Positions 15,496 to 18,006 of a DNA stretch of 18,006 bases are shown one piece after another. Made by a program: the position numbers and the translations under genes. Source of the DNA: Caldifarciminota bacterium (GTDB taxonomy: Bacteria > Hydrothermota > 32-111 > QNBC01); NCBI GenBank assembly GCA_023132105.1, contig JAGLYS010000122.1:1-18006 (forward strand). Direction: 5' to 3'. The notes below the pieces were generated by a model. That model saw only the letters and a list, made by a program, of their open reading frames with translations, did not search any database and was not told where the DNA came from. Position 1 is the first letter of the stretch. Each line of letters opens with the position of its first letter.

Positions 15496-17466
15496 ATACT
15501 CCGGGGGATCAACTTTTATTCTTAATGCACTTATTTTAATCATATCTCTTAGAAAAAGATAATTTATCACTTTTTTACATTTTATAATTATTTTATTGTC
15601 AGATATCTTTATTTGATCACCTATAATAATATTTTCACTTATAAGATTGTAATATCTATCAATATTACTTTCATTATTATGTGTAAAATAAATCTCAATG
15701 AGATGATAGTATGGATAAAGTTTTAAATTATACCTGGTGTTTAGTTGAGATGTGATATATTTAATGAAATTATTATTCTCTAAATATGGCAGGAAATCAT
15801 AATAATAATTAGATTGTATTATAAGTTCTCCATTTTCTTTTATGAATTTAATCATATAAAATAACATTCTCATAAATGAATTCTCGGTAAATAATGAAGT
15901 TTCATATATAAATGATTCAATAGAGGGGATGATAATTTTATCAAATGACAATGGATAAAGGTCTTTATATAGATATGATGTGGATATGATAACATTGTTT
16001 TCTTTCAATGATAATAAATCCAAATCGGAAGTATTATCAGCAGAAATTTCTTTAATTCCTGAAATATGGAATTCCTTTTCCAAGCAATTTGATAATTTTT
16101 CAGTTCCGGGACTTGAAAAATGGAAATTATTGGATCCACAATTCAAGCATCGTTTAATTTTGAAATTTCTTTTACATTTTCTGCAATAATATATCTTTTT
16201 CTTTCTTAAGTATATTAAAGGCTTATTGCATATAGGACAGCTTAACAATTCCTTGCATATATTACATTTAATAAGTGAATAGTAACCCTTTGTATTATAA
16301 AGTATCAATATTTTGGATCTATCAATATTACCCCTTAGAATATTAATTATAGGTTGAGTTAGAATTGAAAATGGTTTTTTATTGTGAATATAGCGTATTT
16401 TAATTCCATTTGCTTCTGATTTTAAATAATTTGCCTTTTTTCTTTGAATTGCTAAATATGTATTAATTGATAGGGTCTTTCCAAATATATATAACGGTAT
16501 TTTGTATAATTCAGCAAATTTAAACACAACAATTTCTGCATTATAAAAGGGTGTATTACTGTATCTGTTATAGTAAGGGCTTTCAGAAGATAAAAAGATT
16601 ACATTTCCGAGGTTATTATGAGGTAAAAATAGAACATTGGATGTCCCTACTACGATTTTGGATTTACTTGATATTATATTATAGTATGCAATACGCTGTT
16701 CGGAAGGTTTTTGAGCTGATGAATATATTACTAAATCGTTAGTAAATATTTCAAGTAAATAGCTTATTAAATATTTGTGAGAATTTAATTCCGGAATAAT
16801 TATGATTATTCTTTTTCCTTCCTTAAGTGTTGTCTTTATAATTTTTTCAATTCTATCATAGAGCATGATATCATCTTCGATAAAATTAATTTGTTTTCTT
16901 ATGAAAGTGTTAAAAGTATTGTCTCTTTTATGTGAAAATACAAAATTGTTTTTCGAATCACTGTATTCCGGATGCAAACATATTGATTTTTTCTCTATCA
17001 AAACATTGTTTTTCAACATTCTTCTAATTATATCGTTGGAAGCAAAATTAGTGGCCATATGCTTCATTGTTCCGTTTCCTATTAATGAAAGGATTGTTTT
17101 TTGATGTTTAGTAGTCGGTGGTGTGTTCCCGGGAATCAGGAAATATTCATATAAAGGAAGACTATTAAATCCAATTTTCGATGAAAATTTCCCAATGGTT
17201 TGCAGGAAATAATCATTAGTGAATCTGATTAATTTTACTGAATTATTATTAACCAAAGGGATATTATGTATAATTGAAATAATACTTTTTAAATTATTTT
17301 GCATATTTTCATTGAAGATATCTATAACAATACCCTTTCGAGTCGTTCTTCCAAAGGGAATTTTTACATATGAACCGATTTTAATCTCGTTATCAAGATG
17401 TTCCGGAATTATATATGTAAATAAATTATTAACATTTGCATCAACCAAAATATTACATATTTTCAT
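15490..17466 (-). CDS. priA: PriA-like primosomal protein without helicase motifs
   Basis: A 658-residue relative of PriA (N'), which restarts stalled replication forks. Kept features: the N-terminal 3'-DNA-end-binding domain (ANVNNLFTYIIPEHL, GSYVKIPFGR, GIVIDI), the strand IIIIIPELN (221-228), VVGTSNVLFLPHNNLG, the eight-cysteine double zinc module (C401, C404, C410, C413, C428, C431, C440, C443), GTEKLSNCLEKEF, and a C-terminal KVDPPEYL. Missing: Walker A (GVTGSGKT replaced around 193-205 by NFIEDDIML), the DEEH box (SSES at 293-296) and QVAGRAGR (near 525-540). It is therefore probably not a helicase. Actinobacterial PriA is a known ATPase-less precedent. The gene is very AT-rich. It has a leaderless-type promoter, and its stop codon overlaps the convergent kinase gene by 6 bp. 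Confidence 0.82.
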   Translation of the reverse strand: MKICNILVDANVNNLFTYIIPEHLDNEIKIGSYVKIPFGRTTRKGIVIDIFNENMQNNLKSIISIIHNIPLVNNNSVKLIRFTNDYFLQTIGKFSSKIGFNSLPLYEYFLIPGNTPPTTKHQKTILSLIGNGTMKHMATNFASNDIIRRMLKNNVLIEKKSICLHPEYSDSKNNFVFSHKRDNTFNTFIRKQINFIEDDIMLYDRIEKIIKTTLKEGKRIIIIIPELNSHKYLISYLLEIFTNDLVIYSSAQKPSEQRIAYYNIISSKSKIVVGTSNVLFLPHNNLGNVIFLSSESPYYNRYSNTPFYNAEIVVFKFAELYKIPLYIFGKTLSINTYLAIQRKKANYLKSEANGIKIRYIHNKKPFSILTQPIINILRGNIDRSKILILYNTKGYYSLIKCNICKELLSCPICNKPLIYLRKKKIYYCRKCKRNFKIKRCLNCGSNNFHFSSPGTEKLSNCLEKEFHISGIKEISADNTSDLDLLSLKENNVIISTSYLYKDLYPLSFDKIIIPSIESFIYETSLFTENSFMRMLFYMIKFIKENGELIIQSNYYYDFLPYLENNNFIKYITSQLNTRYNLKLYPYYHLIEIYFTHNNESNIDRYYNLISENIIIGDQIKISDNKIIIKCKKVINYLFLRDMIKISALRIKVDPPEYL

Positions 17467-17472
17467 TATTGA

Positions 17473-17501
17473 ATTATATTGGTTTCACTATCCTTAGTCA
17501 A
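17473..17501 (-). promoter_or_regulatory. priA promoter, predicted to give a leaderless mRNA
   Basis: Read on the minus strand, TTGACT (17501-17496) and a perfect TATAAT (17478-17473) are separated by 17 bp. The usual seven-base distance from the -10 box to the first transcribed base puts that base on, or within a base of, the A of the priA ATG at 17466. Only TCAATA lies between the -10 box and the ATG, and no ribosome binding site is present. Confidence 0.75.
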
Positions 17502-17567
17502 TGTAAATAAAGAGGTCGGTTGTAGACGGATATGTATAATAGTTACAAGTTATAATTTGCAAGAGCT

Positions 17568-17582
17568 AATAGCATTGCTATT
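17568..17582. repeat. Short inverted repeat AATAGC/GCTATT
   Basis: AATAGC (17568-17573) and GCTATT (17577-17582) form a perfect 6-bp inverted repeat around a three-base ATT loop. It borders the left edge of the G+C-richer repeat block. Confidence 0.5.
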
Positions 17583-17593
17583 GTGGAAACGCC

Positions 17594-17611
17594 AATCGCC
17601 AGCGAGAACGG
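17594..17611 (+). repeat. Direct repeat, copy 1
   Basis: AATCGCCAGCGAGAACGG recurs at 17715-17732 with two differences in 18 bases (consensus AATCGCCARCGRGAACGG). The preceding bases are also similar (CGCC here, TGCT in copy 2). The two copies bracket the two hairpins between them, so the whole may be one composite repeat unit. Confidence 0.7.
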
Positions 17612-17620
17612 ATTGTAGAA

Positions 17621-17640
17621 GCAGACCTCTATGTGTCTGC
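17621..17640. repeat. Hairpin GCAGAC/GTCTGC
   Basis: GCAGAC (17621-17626) and GTCTGC (17635-17640) pair perfectly around the eight-base loop CTCTATGT, followed by CCCCTATTTTTT. The loop side includes GACCTCT, which is the reverse complement of AGAGGTC at 17511-17517. The T-rich tail could make it a weak terminator on the plus strand, but no upstream plus-strand gene needs one, so I read it as a palindromic repeat. Confidence 0.6.
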
Positions 17641-17656
17641 CCCTATTTTTTATCTT

Positions 17657-17692
17657 CCTCGCCCTTGATGGGAGAGGACTGAGGTGAGGGTG
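17657..17692. repeat. REP-like palindrome (CCTCGCCC...GGGAGAGG)
   Basis: CCTCGCCC (17657-17664) and GGGAGAGG (17670-17677) form a stem with one mismatch around a TTGAT loop. The following ACTGAGGTGAGGGTG completes a motif that I recognise from intergenic palindromic repeats in many unrelated bacterial genomes (its reverse strand reads CACCCTCACCTCAGTCC, then TCTCCCATCAAGGG). Copy number in this genome cannot be judged from one window. Confidence 0.65.
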
Positions 17693-17714
17693 TTTCGTTG
17701 CAAACGAGAATGCT

Positions 17715-17732
17715 AATCGCCAACGGGAACGG
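17715..17732 (+). repeat. Direct repeat, copy 2
   Basis: AATCGCCAACGGGAACGG, the second copy of the element at 17594-17611. Just upstream, TCGTT (17695-17699) and AACGA (17703-17707) form another small inverted repeat around GCA. Confidence 0.7.
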
Positions 17733-17853
17733 GGAAAATAAAACACAGAAGATAAATATAAACACGAAAAGGGAAATTGTCCAAGAATCGCAATAAGGAG
17801 AATAATTATTAACATTATTTAACGAATTATCGATTTAAGATTATTTGATAGTA

Positions 17854-17873
17854 ACTATTTTGCTAAAAATAGT
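17854..17873. repeat. AT-rich inverted repeat ACTATTTT/AAAATAGT
   Basis: A perfect 8-bp inverted repeat with a GCTA loop, about 85 bases upstream of the predicted promoter at 17938-17966. It could be a regulator-binding site or a weak hairpin; the nearest T-run (17887-17895) is too far away for a good intrinsic terminator. Confidence 0.4.
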
Positions 17874-17937
17874 GTTGTTCTTTGAATTATTTTTTTACTA
17901 TAACTATGTATTTTTCAATTGCCATTTTTCTGCACTT

Positions 17938-17966
17938 TTAACTTGACATTGACACAAATATATAAT
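17938..17966 (+). promoter_or_regulatory. Probable promoter for the truncated last gene
   Basis: A perfect TATAAT at 17961-17966 lies 17 bp after TTAACT (17938-17943). The tandem TTGACATTGACA at 17943-17954 offers alternative -35 boxes: TTGACA 17949-17954 with CATAAT 17974-17979 would have a 19-bp spacer. The exact pairing is uncertain, but a promoter in this 45-base stretch, 30-50 bases before ATG 17995, is likely. Confidence 0.55.
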
Positions 17967-17994
17967 AATAAATCATAATATGGAAAGAGGTTTT

Positions 17995-18006
17995 ATGTTT
18001 TATTTT
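17995..18006 (+). CDS. Truncated gene, first four codons only
   Basis: ATG at 17995 follows AAAGAGG (17984-17990) with a four-base spacer and a promoter-like stretch further upstream. Only MFYF is encoded before the window ends. The hydrophobic, aromatic start would suit a signal peptide or membrane protein, but four residues cannot show this. Function unknown. Confidence 0.45.

Larger units (their letters stand above)
17467..17994. other. Intergenic region between divergent genes, repeat-bearing
   Basis: This 528-base gap lies between priA (leftward) and a truncated gene (rightward). The first 35 bases hold the priA promoter. Positions 17511-17735 contain a mosaic of short inverted and direct repeats with clearly higher G+C than the flanks. 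Positions 17736-17937 are AT-rich with no gene I can support; they include an 8-bp inverted repeat at 17854-17873. The right end holds the promoter and ribosome binding site of the last gene. Open frames here on either strand read through the repeats and resemble no protein. Confidence 0.7.

Noticed and set aside
17594..17732. CRISPR-like array from the repeated 18-base element
   Set aside because: There are only two imperfect copies, about 100 bases apart, with palindromes between them and no cas genes.
17543..17815. 90-codon minus-strand and 67-codon plus-strand open frames in the right intergenic region
   Set aside because: Their sequence is the translated repeat mosaic; there is no ribosome binding site and no recognisable protein similarity.
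17795..17822. AAGGAG at 17795-17800 as the ribosome binding site of a small gene
   Set aside because: No ATG, GTG or TTG follows at suitable spacing; an ATT start would be followed by a stop after three more codons.
17943..17966. TTGACA (17943) paired with TATAAT (17961) as a promoter
   Set aside because: The spacer would be only 12 bp; other pairings in the same stretch have workable spacing.

Overview
This is an AT-rich bacterial chromosomal segment (roughly one third G+C by eye) made almost entirely of housekeeping genes. Nothing in it looks like a phage, plasmid or defence island. The best lineage clue is SecA, which carries an insertion (around residues 255-345, with an AGLLLL...PKNK motif) that I associate with the Bacteroidetes/FCB side of the tree. 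With the low G+C and the gene order, this suggests an uncultivated FCB-like phylum such as Cloacimonadota or WOR-3, but the exact phylum cannot be fixed from the sequence alone.

Layout. Positions 1-13311 hold a tightly packed plus-strand array: the 3' end of pheS, pheT, a short ZapB-like coiled-coil gene, zapA, a 6S RNA gene, rny (RNase Y), a YmdB-type phosphodiesterase, a folD-like gene, xseA, xseB, ispA, a divergent PAP2 (DUF212) membrane protein, dxs and secA. Most junctions overlap by 1-17 bases or are only a few bases apart. The only sizeable gap (2602-2820) is filled by the 6S RNA. A strong sigma70-type promoter overlapping the secA stop codon then starts a two-gene unit at 13356-15495, a single-domain response regulator and a soluble GAF-PAS histidine kinase. 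A priA-family gene on the minus strand (17466-15490) meets the kinase tail to tail, and the two share 6 bp. Positions 17467-17994 contain no gene. They hold a compact mosaic of inverted and direct repeats, richer in G+C than the surroundings, then an AT-rich stretch with a promoter for a plus-strand gene of which only the first four codons are visible.

How the genes work together. The array joins phenylalanyl-tRNA charging, Z-ring assembly (ZapA with a ZapB-like partner), RNA polymerase regulation (6S RNA), RNA turnover (RNase Y, YmdB), one-carbon metabolism (FolD-like), DNA degradation and repair (exonuclease VII), isoprenoid synthesis (Dxs, IspA, probably a prenyl-phosphate phosphatase) and protein export (SecA).

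The most interesting points are departures from family norms in ordinary genes. FolD has lost all three classical catalytic residues (Lys, Gln, Asp become Gln46, Leu90, Glu113). PriA has lost its helicase motifs but keeps all eight zinc-binding cysteines, and appears to be made from a leaderless mRNA. PheT lacks the EMAP-II-type tRNA-binding domain. The histidine kinase reading frame, including a full GAF domain, has no ATG/GTG/TTG start and seems to begin at ATC behind a strong ribosome binding site. I did not find a wholly new multi-gene system.
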